Shown piece by piece: positions 1-49,689 of a DNA stretch of 64,000 bases (positions are counted from its first letter, which is position 1; each line of letters opens with the position of its first letter). The stretch spans positions 3,548,163 through 3,612,162 of the forward strand of contig NC_061811.1 of assembly GCF_021462225.1 (NCBI RefSeq). Reading direction: 5' to 3'. The notes under the pieces are model-generated. The model was not told where the DNA came from, did no database searches, and was given only the letters and a program-made list of their open reading frames with translations. Made by a program: the position numbers and the translations under genes. The stretch is from Girardinichthys multiradiatus. Lineage: Eukaryota > Chordata > Actinopteri > Cyprinodontiformes > Goodeidae.

Positions 1-1181
1 GTGTTTTCATTTTGTTTTTTGGAATCCTTTGAATAAAGCTGAAGACAGTTTTGAAATGCTGCATCCAAGCCCTTGTCTGCATTTTGGTCCACACCAAAAC
101 CCCATCGAGACACTTTCATTTTGTGTGTGACTCCAAATCCAGGCCTCCATTGGTTAATAAATAGATTTTTGTGTGATTTTGTTGTCAGAACATTTAACTT
201 TGTACAGAACAAAGTATTTAATGAGAATATTTCATTCATTCAGATCTAGGATGTGTTATTTGAGTGTTCCTTTTATTATTTTGAGCAGTGTAAGTTAATA
301 GGTGTTACTAAGCACATTGACTGATTGGTGAGTAAAATCAGTTTCATCCCAGATAAGTTTTCTAACCCAGTAGTCTTTGACATCATGAGAACAAGAAATC
401 TTGTAACAAGATGCTTTCTAATTCTTGTATTATTCTAGCACTGCTAGATGTTTAAATTTGATGCAGTTAATATCTGATCTTCAACAGCTGGTATTAGTTT
501 TTCCATGGAACTGTTACAACCCTCCCTCTCAAGCACAAAGCTGCAATATTTGTAATAATTATTTACAACAATTTAGCTTCACAAAAAGGGCACCAACACA
601 TTCTTTATGAATTATAATTATGCAAGTGTTTCAAATGAAAATAGTTTAGTGGAAAACATGAATTCTTCTCATGTTGCTGCCAGCAGCTGTATCATTCTGC
701 TCTTGAATGTTGAGGCCTGCAAACAAAAGGTTTTCAACATTCATCTTCCTGACAGACAAATGTTAGAGCTGGATGAAGCGTCCAGAGGTTTTAACAGCAT
801 ATAAAAGGTGATGCAGCATCTGGGTTATAGAAATGAAGATGGAAAACCTTCCATTAAATTTCTATTTAATTTTCAGTCTGGGAATAGTAGAGCAAGAAAT
901 ATTAAAGCTTGAAAATGTCACAAAATTGTGTCTAGCTCATTAACTTTAGTCGATTACGATGTGTTTTATTCATGAGATCATGACAAATGAAAAAATAGTT
1001 ATTCTACATCCAGGTTGAATGACAACAGGTCTTTCTCAGAAAGACAGACCTGCTGGATTTTACTTTATTTGTAAAACAAGAAATAAAATTAAGACCCATT
1101 TTAGCTCTGGGCTTAAAATTCCTTCAAAGACTGACAGCTAATTTATAAGAAAACATGACAACAGCAGCTTCTTCAAGCGGT
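1..1181. other. Intergenic stretch, no gene recognised
   Basis: This stretch lies downstream of the dync1h1 3' end. It is AT-rich, and the open frames here are short, uninterrupted by recognisable motifs and unlike any protein family I know. The only possible signal is an AATAAA on the plus strand at 32-37. It could be the poly(A) signal of a plus-strand gene ending just outside the window, but one hexamer is weak evidence. I see no tRNA, no transposon ends and no conserved exon. Confidence 0.6.
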
Positions 1182-1187
1182 TTTATT
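1182..1187 (-). promoter_or_regulatory. Candidate dync1h1 poly(A) signal
   Basis: Read on the minus strand, this is AATAAA. It lies about 265 nt beyond the dync1h1 stop codon (1451-1453), which would give a short 3' UTR. It is the first well-formed hexamer after the stop that I noticed. Alternative or longer 3' UTRs cannot be excluded. Confidence 0.5.
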
Positions 1188-1450
1188 CAATCTAAGAACA
1201 TCCTCTCTAAAATGTTTCCAATCTTTTTCCAAAATTCATTTCCTTCCTATTTTACCTTCTGACGACATCCTCTTCACCTTCAGTCACTTCCCCAGAACCC
1301 AACGAACGAAGCCTTACTGCCCCACAAACATTTCTAAAGGTTAATACTGGAATGCAACACACCACTAAGAGCTGTAAATGAGTAATTAAGTGATTAAATG
1401 CACCAAAATGGTTTTTCAAAACTTTAGGAGACAGGAATGACTCGATGCAA

Positions 1451-39867
<38,417 letters not shown>

Positions 39868-40140
39868 TCCGTGGAGAGGTGGCAGCTAACCAGAAGGTGT
39901 GTGAAGGTGAACAAAGAACGAAAACCAACGTTGCTGTACAGCCGACTGAAAGCTGACTACCAATCTGTCAAATCACCGCAGTTCGGAATAGCTTCATTTG
40001 TTGGCGCAAAGGATCCTGGTACTTGTCTTTCTGTGGGTGGGAAATCCACTTGGGTGTGCTGTTAGAATACCACACTACCCATGATGCTGTTCGAATCTTT
40101 TTTTCCCGTCCATCCAATAAATGGCCGCTAGAGGGAGAAA
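39868..40140 (-). promoter_or_regulatory. Probable dync1h1 promoter / 5' UTR region
   Basis: The 270 bp upstream of the dync1h1 ATG, including the 5' UTR. I see no clear TATA box. Exon 1 itself is GC- and CpG-rich. A CTCF-like core, CCGCTAGAGGGAG, lies at 40126-40138. The start site cannot be placed from sequence. Confidence 0.4.
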
Positions 40141-40764
40141 GGGAGTAGTCTTTAATGATGCAGCATTTTCCATGATTATGTCAAATCAAAAAACTGCTAT
40201 TTGTTTTCCGGTCCGGTAATTTTTGGCGTTATCATTGTCTTTTTGTTGGATATTTAACCAATTCCAGCAATCCACAGCTTTCTTAAACTAATTTACTGTT
40301 TCATTTGTGTTTTTTCTCTTACATTTTCATCAATAAAACTGCTAAGTAAAGATGACAAATACCACAACATTAAGCAGTAACCCTAGTTAAGGGGTCTCCA
40401 ACCTTAACAATCCGAACGGCCATTTTTGCCCTCACTCCAGCTAAATAAAACGCATTTAGAGCCACAAATGTTACATGACCTTTTGAGAAAGTACCCTTGT
40501 ATTTTTTATAAATATCTACTAAAGGAAATTTGTTGTAATTTTTAAGAAAAACTTAAAACTTTTGCAAAAAGATGGATACATTTTCTAGTATGAGATGTTG
40601 ATATTTGTGGAGAATGATTCAAAAAAGCACCTAGTTTCCAACCTATTATGAAATACATAACAAAATAATGGTACTTTTATTGTCATTCTGTTGTATACAT
40701 TCAGTACAATTATTCCATAAAAAAAGTGAAAAACTGCTGAAACATTCATTTGTGTGAGCAGTTG
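40141..40764. other. Intergenic, nothing recognised
   Basis: An AT-rich spacer between the dync1h1 promoter and a SINE-like repeat. No open frame, RNA gene or transposon end is recognised. Confidence 0.5.
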
Positions 40765-41110
40765 GGGGGCTGCACAGTGGCACAGTTGGTAGCACTGTTG
40801 CCTTGCAGCAAGAAGGTCCTGGGTGCGACTCCCACCCTGGGGTCTTTCTGTATGGAGTTTGCATGTTCTCCCCGTGCATACGTGGGTTCTCTCTGGGTAC
40901 TCCGGCTTCCTCCCACAGCCATGCCTGTTAGGTTAATCGGTCTCTCTAAATTGCCCTTAGGTGTCAATGAGTGTGTGGATGGTTGCGTGTCTATGTTGCC
41001 CTGTGATGGACTGGCAACCTGTCCAAGGTGTACCCCACCTCCCGCCTATAGACTGCTGGAGATAGGCACGAGCTTCCCTGTGACCCACTATGGAAGAAGT
41101 GGTAGAAAAT
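40765..41110 (+). repeat. tRNA-derived SINE-like repeat
   Basis: The head resembles a tRNA gene: an A-box-like GTGGCACAGTTGGTAGC near 40777 and a B-box-like GGGTGCGACTCC near 40820. The body is shared with 28095-28395. An open frame running through it is an accident of the repeat. Confidence 0.7.
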
Positions 41111-41334
41111 GACTGACTGACCTTCATTTGTTTTTATATCTGTATTTAAAAACAGATGGTTCCTAATCATGTTTAGCCCAAGTTATTAAGAGCCATTGTA
41201 GAAGGTCCACAGAGCCTCTTGTGGCTCTGGAGCCACAAGCTGCAGGGCCCTGGTCTAGAGTAAACATCATGCATGAAGCACAAAAACCAAATCAACAAAA
41301 TATCTGCAGATCTTCTATTTAAAGCCACATTGTC

Positions 41335-41880
41335 TTGCAAAAATGTCATACTCCTGAAACTTTCTCAGATTTTCTCTTATTCCAACCTCAAACCTGTTAA
41401 TGTATATCACTAGAATGTTGTGAGATAAACAACTGAGGCTCAGCGGGGAGAGAAGTCACTCCATCTGAAAGTTGTGGGTTTGATTCCAGCTTCCTCCTGT
41501 TAAGTGCCTTGCCTACTGATCTACACATTGGTGAATGTATGTGTCTGTGAGCGCAATCAGGTGAATGTAGCTATAGTATACAGCGTTTTGAGTGGTCAGT
41601 ATGACTGGAAAGGCATTAAATAATTTCAGTCCATTTACCATAAACCAACAGAGTAGCAGATGACTGTAAGCACCTAAAATATGCATTCTTAGACTCCTTT
41701 ACTCTGATACCCCTAAATCCACTACTACCAATTTCCTTCAGAAGACACCCAATTAGTTTCTAGTGTAAATTACTCTCAGTATAAATGCAGCTGCAAGGAG
41801 AGTAAGAGTGTTCAGCTTTATCATTCCTTATTAAATACACTGACCTTTGTGGTTGTAATGTGAACATTTGATTTACTTAC
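41335..41880. mobile_element. Tc1-like 5' fragment interrupted by a SINE-like insertion
   Basis: Flanking parts (41335-41424 and 41646-41880) resemble the terminal and leader sequence of the decayed Tc1-like family, including CTCAGTATAAATGCAG. Between them, at about 41425-41645, is a SINE-like repeat with the B-box-like phrase GTGGGTTTGATTCC and a tail ending TTCAGTCCATTTACCA. I infer a nested insertion. Confidence 0.5.
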
Positions 41881-42091
41881 CAGGGGTATGTAAACACTAA
41901 AGCTCTACATTATGTTAAACTTGGAAATCAAGACCTGATGCCACAACCAAAGTTCTTTAAGAAGTAAAAAATTATTTCATGCATTGAGATGTCTTTACAG
42001 ACTCCTACAAACTGTGAAAAGTACAAAGAAGTAGCTTCTCAGTGTTGAACATAGAGGCATTAATAAGACACGTAGGAACAAATCATTTTTG

Positions 42092-42097
42092 TTTATT
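42092..42097 (-). promoter_or_regulatory. Candidate tmem30 poly(A) signal
   Basis: AATAAA on the minus strand, about 420 nt after the tmem30 stop codon. Further overlapping A/T-rich hexamers lie just upstream (42104-42112), so the exact signal is uncertain. Confidence 0.45.
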
Positions 42098-42518
42098 TAT
42101 TCAATAAATAAAAGACAATGTGACCCATTTTTATCAATACTGAAAGTTAAAAAGCTTTGAAGCCAAATAACAGCCTGTAAAACATCCCTGAGTTAGAAGG
42201 TAATTTTTACAACATTTATATGAAAGCTATGTATCGAATGTAACTACCTGATTAGTTATAAATGGCTTTTCATGAGAAATATAGCTTTAAGATCAACCTC
42301 ACATGAGAAAGCAGCTCAAACTCTGAAGATGAAAAAAAGCTGTTTAAGAAATAGAGATAACATTTAAAATAAAAAGTGTACTAGCAGTACATTCAAATTC
42401 AAACATCCTAATTTCAACATTGTGCCTTCAGTTCAGAGGTCATTCTAACCCTCTGTTTGAAGCCAGAGCAGCTGTCGCTAACTGAGGTTGAAGTTTTCGT
42501 TGGCTCTTATTGAGATGC

Positions 42519-45429
42519 TCAGTCTTCTTCAGGAAACTTGAATTTAGCGTACACGATGAGCATAACAATGGACATGATTACACACAAGGAACCAACCACA
42601 AGGTAGGCAATGCCCAGGAAATCATTCTTTCCTCCCATCCAAGAGACGTTGCTGAGCACCAATTTCTTCTTTCCTTTGAAGCTCAGAACATGGTAGTCTT
42701 AGGAAAATATGTTGAGGATATACAACAAGTTCAGAGTTCACAGCTTGTCCTTAGAGATTTAAAAAACATTTTGACTCCAGAACAGAGAGCACAATTTGTC
42801 TAAACAGATAAGTAATTCTGATTATACATCACATGACAGTGACGGATAGCTCTAGCGGAGTTAACAGTCAGACCACTGAGATGACAGTGGGTGTTGTTTG
42901 TGAACATAACATTCCCCCAGTGAAGTATTTCAAATGTTTACTTCTGTTAATTTTGATCATTCTGGCCTAAAGTTAATTAAAAAAAAACAAAATTCTGTTT
43001 CTTTGAAAATTTGAATTACATCAGTCCGATAAAAAGGTTTTAATTTAGAAATGTCTTCCTACTGAACAGTGTGTCATGTACTGTATAATATCTGCGTCAA
43101 TGCAACGTGGCGTGGAGGCAATTAGTCTGTGGTTTCAGCTTCCAAAAGCAGTGAGAAGGTCCTTTGCATGACTCCAGACATGGAAAACATTATTTGCCTA
43201 GCTTGTTTACTGACTGAGAATATTTCCTTTTTCTGTGTTCACCTCGAGGAAAGTAAAAACCTACGCAACCAGTAAAACAAGTTGATACTATGTAGTTTAT
43301 AATGTTCATGACAGAAACCTCGAGGTCTCACTGCAGACTTTTTCCTAGACCATACTAGCAGTATAAGAAGGTAAAGACCATCCATGTTAAGTAAAATTAG
43401 TTAAAAATCTACACATTATTATACCTCTCTCTGAGCCTCAAACACCCCTCCCAGAATGGCATGAAAATGATACTGTATGAAAATGAATGAAAGGATACTG
43501 TAGGAAATTTCCAGAGAGTAGTTTCCAGCTGGTAGACCAGCTTGATACTCATCTTTTGTGATTCGTCGATATAGCTTCCTGAAATCGGGAAGAGCTGCCC
43601 TTCTCATCCAGACGAGGAAATCTTGATTGATGAAGCCGTTGTTATACACATCAGTGGTGTCCAGCTCGTAAGCAGCCTTGGGCCAATTTATGGGCTTCAC
43701 CGTTCCTGAAAATAAACATTTATCCCAATAAATGTTAGATGTAAAGAGAAAGAGAGCTCATTTTGGTTATTAAACTGAATTAGTACCATTGAAAGCGTTA
43801 ATCAGGGGTGTCTCATTGGGGTTTCGGTACTTGACATTTTGGTCTGTCCACCAAGCAATCCCTTTTCCATTAAGAGGCACTTCCTTTTTACTCCCGTTGA
43901 CCATCCGATACAGCCTAAAGGTGTCTTTCAAAAAGCAGAAAAAGGCAGAAAAATTGAGGTAGCCAAAATAAATCACACGGTATTCATCTCAGGGAATAAT
44001 TCCTAAGTCATACATACCATTGAACATGCTGTTTGCCAGCGCTCCACAAGGCACGATTGGGTTACGCTTGCCATCATAATCATAGGGGGAACATGCTGTA
44101 GCAGGACTCTTTCAGGAGACACAAAAAACATTGGTTCAATTTGATTTAAAAAAAACTGTTATTGTTTGCTTTAGATTATGCACACTTTTATAAAACTGAC
44201 TAAAATTATTGATTGTAAACTCCACAAATATGGCCTATATGGAACAGTGGCAAGACGACAGGCATTGTTCTAAGAAGGCTTCAAGAAGTCGTGTTCGCAT
44301 TTTGCCACAAGCCATGTAGGGGAGAGAGCAAGTATTCAAAAGACCATCTGTGGTGGAAACCTAGCACTGAACATCACCCCTATAAACACAGTGGGGGTAG
44401 TATCATGCTGTGGGGATGCATTGTTTCATCATGAACTTTGAAGATGGATAAAGTCAAATACAGAGCAGTCCTGGAAGAAAACCCCAGTCTCAAGCCGAAG
44501 AAGACTTGACACTGGGGTGGAGGTTCCCTTTCCAGAAGGACAACCACCCTAAACATACAGCCAGACCTACAATAGAAGGTTTCAGATCCAGAGTAAAAAT
44601 GTGACATTGTGTCAAGTTATTCTGCTTCACCCACCATGAACAATACTTAAAAAGGTCTATCATATTACTTTAAAGGTATCCAGGTCTCCATACAACTGAT
44701 TGTCATCTTTGGATATGCCGTACTTCCTTTGGTTCTGAAAGTAGTTGTTCAAGCCATAATAAATGACGACAGGCCCCTGTGAGGAAAAGAAATATGAAAA
44801 AAACAAAACAAAACTGTTTCAGATGAGGGAAAAGAGTAAAGATTAAATGTATAGCTTGCAAAGAACAGTTTGAGTCTAACCTTAAACAGAGTGTCGAGAT
44901 GGAACTCCATGGTGCACCCGCAATCCTTGATACTTGGGTCACTGCACTTATAGCAGGGATCGGTTGCTACAGCACCAGTGTAGTCCAACTGTTTGGGGGG
45001 AAATAAGGGCAAAATATTTTTTAATGGTTACAACACAGATTCTTAGAAGTCTGGTGCCAAAGCAAAGTGGGTCGCTGCTGATTGTAAGGAAAGAAATTCC
45101 TTGTTTTTCCATTGTAGCACTAAAGACAGATAGTTTTGCATTAGCACCCTAGTTTGTTTTGCTCCCTTCTTCCTACATCTGACTCTGCACTCTCAGATCA
45201 GTACAAGCAATCAATGCATTAAAAGGTGCCGTCTTACCTCCAGCACCTGGACGTCCCGTGAAGTGATGAAGAGACCAACTCCAACGCCAATGAATGCGAG
45301 CCCAATGAGGACAAACCCTGGAATAACAATGCCTGCGGAGAGAATGGGCTGCCATGCCGGAAGCCTCTGCTGGGTAAAGGCAGTGTTGTCAGGCCTGTTG
45401 GGAGACTCCTCCTGCTCGTGCTTCACCAT
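42519..45429 (-). CDS. tmem30b: CDC50/TMEM30 family P4-ATPase flippase beta subunit (TMEM30B-like)
   Basis: Accessory subunit needed for P4-ATPase phospholipid flippases to leave the ER and flip aminophospholipids. Seven exons: 45238-45429, 44881-44988, 44669-44776, 44018-44108, 43787-43924, 43499-43705 and 42519-42697. They join in frame to 340 aa. The order is a cytosolic N-terminus with the family hallmark [17 protein letters not shown], a first membrane helix (about 32-56), a large extracytosolic domain with paired cysteines and N-glycosylation sites (NGS, NET, NYS, NVS), the conserved GIAWWTD and [12 protein letters not shown], then SWMGGKN and a second membrane helix (about 303-330), ending KFKFPEED. 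Family membership is certain. The subtype is inferred: AFTQQ, GLAFIG, GFINQDF and [12 protein letters not shown] resemble TMEM30B more than TMEM30A as I recall them. TMEM30A remains possible. No frameshift was found. Confidence 0.88.
42945..43170. mobile_element. MITE end in tmem30 intron 6
   Basis: Shows the CTGTTAATTTTGATCATTCTGG and CATCAG(T/A)CCGATAAAA type ends seen at 13130-13230 and 56520-56600, followed by a transposase-end-like phrase (CAACGTGGCGTGGAGGCAAT). It is a partial copy. Confidence 0.5.
44225..44620 (+). mobile_element. Decayed Tc1-like fragment in tmem30 intron 3
   Basis: DDE-half remnant on the plus strand. GGGGGTAGTATCATGCTGTGGGG at 44392-44414 is the conserved segment before the second catalytic Asp in this family; frameshifts follow. 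Confidence 0.6.
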
Positions 45430-46040
45430 TGCCTTGATTCTGTAGGATTGTTAAAGATCTCAACAAATATCCTGAATTATAGTTTAAGGTATGCTTTAAT
45501 GTAAGTGGTTACAGACTATCACTGGGATGGAAAAAAAAAAAATCACTGGAAACCCCTAGTTCATGTAAATGAGATGGATAAACTTTTGAATACTCTTGAC
45601 TTCCTGTTTCTTTTCATGTTATTATATGAGTTATATTATGAATCTACTACTGTTCCACCTAAAACTAAAATGTTTCATATTTGATTTCTACACGCCATTA
45701 ATTCAGCACTAAGCAACAGCTAGATGAGTTATGACCGTAAAACATGACCCTAAATGTACTTCTCAGTCCCAATAATTAACTTTTTGAAAGAAAATGTGCG
45801 CTTCAGTCGGAATTTTTCGAAATTAAAAGCTGATACTTACGCGCAGTCCGCTGGAGAACAGAGAAACAAGGAAGTCAACAAGACGCTGAGATCTTTTCCT
45901 GGGTGTAGAAGCTCACCTTTACCTGTCATGCCCCTCCCCTTTTTCTTCCTGCCCCGCCCTACTTTCCACATAAACATTGAGTACATAGATACCGCAAAGG
46001 CGCAGTAGAAACCACGCCATGGGCCATCCGCCATATTGTG
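45430..46040 (-). promoter_or_regulatory. tmem30 5' UTR intron and promoter region
   Basis: The ATG is preceded by ten UTR bases and an acceptor (CCTACAG before 45439), so the first exon is non-coding. Its donor is CGC|GTAAGT at 45841/45840. Upstream of that are a GC box (GCCCCGCCC, 45951-45959) and a YY1-like CCGCCATATT (46028-46037). The start site probably lies near 45900-46000. These motif calls are by eye. Confidence 0.5.
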
Positions 46041-46428
46041 AGTGGCGACCTTTTGTTGAGAACCAGACTGCTCAGAAAGGGTTTTCCAAACAAATGAAGC
46101 ACTAAAATTTACGTTCAACTAGGCTAATCTTGGAAACCATTTTTCATGCACAATGTTATATGTTCATTTTATTACTAATAATGGCACGTTAGTTGTTTAC
46201 CACGAAACATCTAAATATTCATTGGTTAATTAACCGACTAATTAATTCATTATTTAAATACTCTCAACTGAGTTACAACAACGCCGTTTAATGCTACCCT
46301 TCCAACTCGGTCCAAGTATTACAGTGTGATTTTTGTCACATTCAGTTATTTACTATCTAATGAGAAACAGAACAGCCTTGGTGTTGATATCTGACATAAC
46401 CCCACCGGTCCGACCTCGAGGTCACATA
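46041..46428. other. Spacer upstream of tmem30, nothing recognised
   Basis: About 390 bp of AT-rich sequence between the tmem30 promoter and the second Tc1-like copy. No motif or open frame is convincing. Confidence 0.5.
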
Positions 46429-48033
46429 CAGGTCCTTCTCAAAATATTAGCATATTGTGATAAAGTTCATTATTTTCCATAATGTCATGATGAAAATTTA
46501 ACATTCATATATTTTAGATTCATTGCACACTAACTGAAATATTTCAGATCTTTTATTGTCTTAATACGGATGATTTTGGCATACAGCTCATGAAAACCCA
46601 AAATTCCTATCTCACAAAATTAGCATATTTCATCCGACCAATAAAAGAAAAGTGTTTTTAATACAAAAAACGTCAACCTTCAAATAATCATGTACAGTTA
46701 TGCACTCAATACTTGGTTGGGAATCCTTTGGCAGAAATGACTGCTTCAATGCGGCGTGGCATGGAGGCAATCAGCCTGTGGCACTGCTGAGGTCTTATGG
46801 AGGCCCAGGATGCTTCGATAGCGGCCTTTAGCTCATCCAGAGTGTTGGGTCTTGAGTCTCTCAACGTTCTCTTCACAATATCCCACAGATTCTCTATGGG
46901 GTTCAGGTCAGGAGAGTTGGCAGGTCAATTGAGCACAGTGATACCATGGTCAGTAAACCATTTACCAGTGGTTTTGGCACTGTGAGCTGGTGCCAGGTCG
47001 TGCTGAAAAATGAAATCTTTATCTCCATAAAGCTTTTCAGCAGATGGAAGCATGAAGTGCTCCAAAATCTCCTGATAGCTAGCTGCATTGACCCTGCCCT
47101 TGATAAAACACAGTGGACCAACACCAGCAGCTGACACGGCACCCCAGACCATCACTGACTGTGGGTACTTGACACTGGACTTCTGGCATTTTGGCATTTC
47201 CTTCTCTCCAGTCTTCCTCCAGACTCTGGCACCTTGATTTCTGAATGACATGCAGAATTTGCTTTCATCCGAAAAAAGTACTTTGGACCACTGAGCAACA
47301 GTCCAGTGCTGCTTCTCTGTAGCCCAGGTCAGGCGCTTCTGCCGCTGTTTCTGGTTCAAAAGTGGCTTGACCTGGGGAATGCGGCACCTGTAACCCATTT
47401 CCTGCACACGCCTGTGCACGGTGGCTCTGGATGTTTCTACTCCAGACTCAGTCCACTGCTTCCGCAGGTCCCCCAAGGTCTGGAATCGGCCCTTCTCCAC
47501 AATCTTCCTCAGGGTCCGGTCACCTCGTTGTGCAGCGTTTTCTGCCACACTTTTTCCTTCCCACAGACTTCCCACTGAGGTGCCTTGATACAGCACTCTG
47601 GGAACAGCCTATTCGTTCAGAAATGTCTTTCTGTGTCTTACCCTCTTGCTTGAGGGTGTCAATAGTGGCCTTCTGGACAGCAGTCAGGTCGGCAGTCTTA
47701 CCCATGATTGGGGTTTTGAGTGATGAACCAGGCTGGGAGTTTTAAAGGCCTCAGGAATCTTTTGCAGGTGTTTAGAGTTAACTCGTTGATTCAGATGATT
47801 AGGTTCATAGCTCGTTTAGAGACCCTTTTAATAATATGCTAATTTTGTGAGATAGGAATTTTGGGTTTTCATGAGCTGTATGCCAAAATCATCCGTATTA
47901 AGACAATAAAAGACCTGAAATATTTCAGTTAGTGTGCAATGAATCTAAAATATATGAATGTTAAATTTTCATCATGACATTATGGAAAATAATGAACTTT
48001 ATCACAATATGATAATATTTTGAGAAGGACCTG
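46429..48033 (-). mobile_element. Second full-length Tc1-like transposon, inactivated
   Basis: 1,605 bp, flanked by TA (46427-46428 and 48034-48035), with the same roughly 200-bp terminal inverted repeats and internal sequence as 31881-33490. It sits between the tmem30 promoter and the likely 5' region of kdm1a, ending about 45 bp before a candidate exon (48078). Confidence 0.93.
46710..47705 (-). pseudogene. Broken Tc1-like transposase
   Basis: Same transposase as at 32158-33162 with two inactivating lesions. One is a 5-bp deletion near 47526 that shifts the frame shortly after the helix-turn-helix. The other is a TGG-to-TGA change at about 46925, turning the Trp 11 residues before the catalytic Glu into a stop. 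The D and D positions are still readable. Otherwise the two copies are nearly identical. Confidence 0.9.
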
Positions 48034-48039
48034 TACAGC

Positions 48040-48430
48040 GTCATGCTGCAGTTTCGTCCAACAATGCCCCTCACAGCATGGCGGCGACGTTGACGCTCAG
48101 GCAGCGCCTACTCCTCTTTGTCGGAGTTCTTTCAGACCGACGTAAGTTTCAGCTCGGATCGCTTTTCCCAGACTGAAACATTCAGTTCAGATCAGCTGTT
48201 AAAAATGAGTTAAAAATAAACGTTAGATTTTAAGGACGACATAAGCTAGAAAAGGCAAATAAACATTGGTCCGTTAAACCCCACCTTTGCGTTTGTCTAC
48301 GGTTTCTACAGCCAATCATATTTGAGTGACATTGCATAACGTTTTGTCATCCACCAATCACGAAAGAGTTCCTTGGAAGACCTGCAACTGTGCCGTCTTT
48401 GTGTTGATTTTTTCGGAGGATTTAGAGGTA
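48040..48430 (+). promoter_or_regulatory. Candidate kdm1a promoter and first non-coding exon(s)
   Basis: The first kdm1a coding exon begins with an acceptor (51347), so an upstream exon must exist. Two candidates end at good donors. One is 48078-48141, with GAC|GTAAGT, beginning ATGGCGGCG and coding 21 residues if translated. The other ends at 48427, with GAG|GTAACT, and has CCAAT boxes at 48312-48316 and 48354-48358. Neither can be preferred from sequence. Joined to 51348, the 48078 frame does not read into kdm1a, so it would be an upstream open frame or another gene's exon. Confidence 0.4.
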
Positions 48431-49689
48431 ACTTCTATATTTTTATTTATCCTTTATGATTATTTCACCTTCACTCGGAGGTGTAAACAAATTAGCATTG
48501 TATTTTAATCTGCTGGTCCATTTTTAAGATAGATCTGTTGGCATGCAAATCCTGCGCACCTGCTAGCCAAATCTCATTGTTAGCCTAAGCTAACGCAGCA
48601 TGGTCTTCTTTGGTCATGTCAACGGGTTGCATTTAAAATGAGAGATATGTTGGAAAATCATTTTATAGTTCAAATGAGTTCTTAGACTATGAAATTTAAC
48701 TACTATGTAATAATCGGTATCAGTAACAAAGCTATTGAATGCGTTAACAATGTCCACATTTCGCTGCTAGCTTTGTCGCTGCTAGCCTGCATTAGTTCAT
48801 GGAGCCGAAGTAAATAAAAATAGGACGCTAGCGAAGGCTTTATACTGATGATTAATGTCTAAACTGATCAAAGATCAATATTCAAACAGGCTAAGAAGCA
48901 GATTTTCAGCACATATTCTTACAAGCATTTGACGTTTTGCCAAATATTGCAAATTTCAGCTGGTATTACTATGTTAGCTTGTCTTGAATGAAGTGTCTTA
49001 TAAAAGGCCAACAGTGTTGTTCAGTTCGTTCTGTCTGTAACCATATTTCTGGTTCTGTCTTCGTCCCTTAGTGTTTGAATGGATATTTCCAGGTGTACGG
49101 AGAAATGGGTAAAACAAGACAAGGTTACTGTACCTTGGAGCTTTCATTTCATAAAACCATCACACCCATGCACACTGTACATCGTTTCTGTCACCCAGTA
49201 AAGAGAAGCCTCATTTTAGGAGAAGTATTACTTAAACCTACTTTATGTTTTGTGGTTACAAAAGTATTTACAGTTTCCAGCAGTAGGTTGTTTCATCACA
49301 TTTAATTTGACATTATTCTTTTTCATATTTGATTATACCGCTACTGGTTGAAAAAGATGGGTATAGATATCTCAGCTGTCCCAGATTTGAATTAAATCAT
49401 GACTTTAACTGTCTCTTTTTGCATTATTCATACTTTGCCCTAAACTCTTAAGTACAGTTTGCTAATATTTTCACAATTGAAATCTCCATAGAAACAGAAG
49501 CAAGGAGTTAGAATTTAGAACATGTATGAACCCAATTAAACTAGATCAACCAAAATTGATTGTGGTATTTAATTGACATTTTTATTGAAATGTGCCTTGA
49601 AACGACATGTTGTGAATTGGCGCTATAAACATAAACTGAATTGTTATGGTTGGTATATTTGCATAGGAATCTAATAGTTCTGCCAGACC
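48431..49689. other. Presumed kdm1a 5' intron, nothing recognised
   Basis: About 1.25 kb of AT-rich sequence with no conserved exon. A 76-codon plus-strand frame at 49075-49305 has no recognisable family and is not called as a gene. Confidence 0.5.

Noticed and set aside
40750..41112. 120-codon plus-strand frame
   Set aside because: Runs through a tRNA-derived SINE-like repeat; the same sequence recurs at 28095-28395 without the frame.
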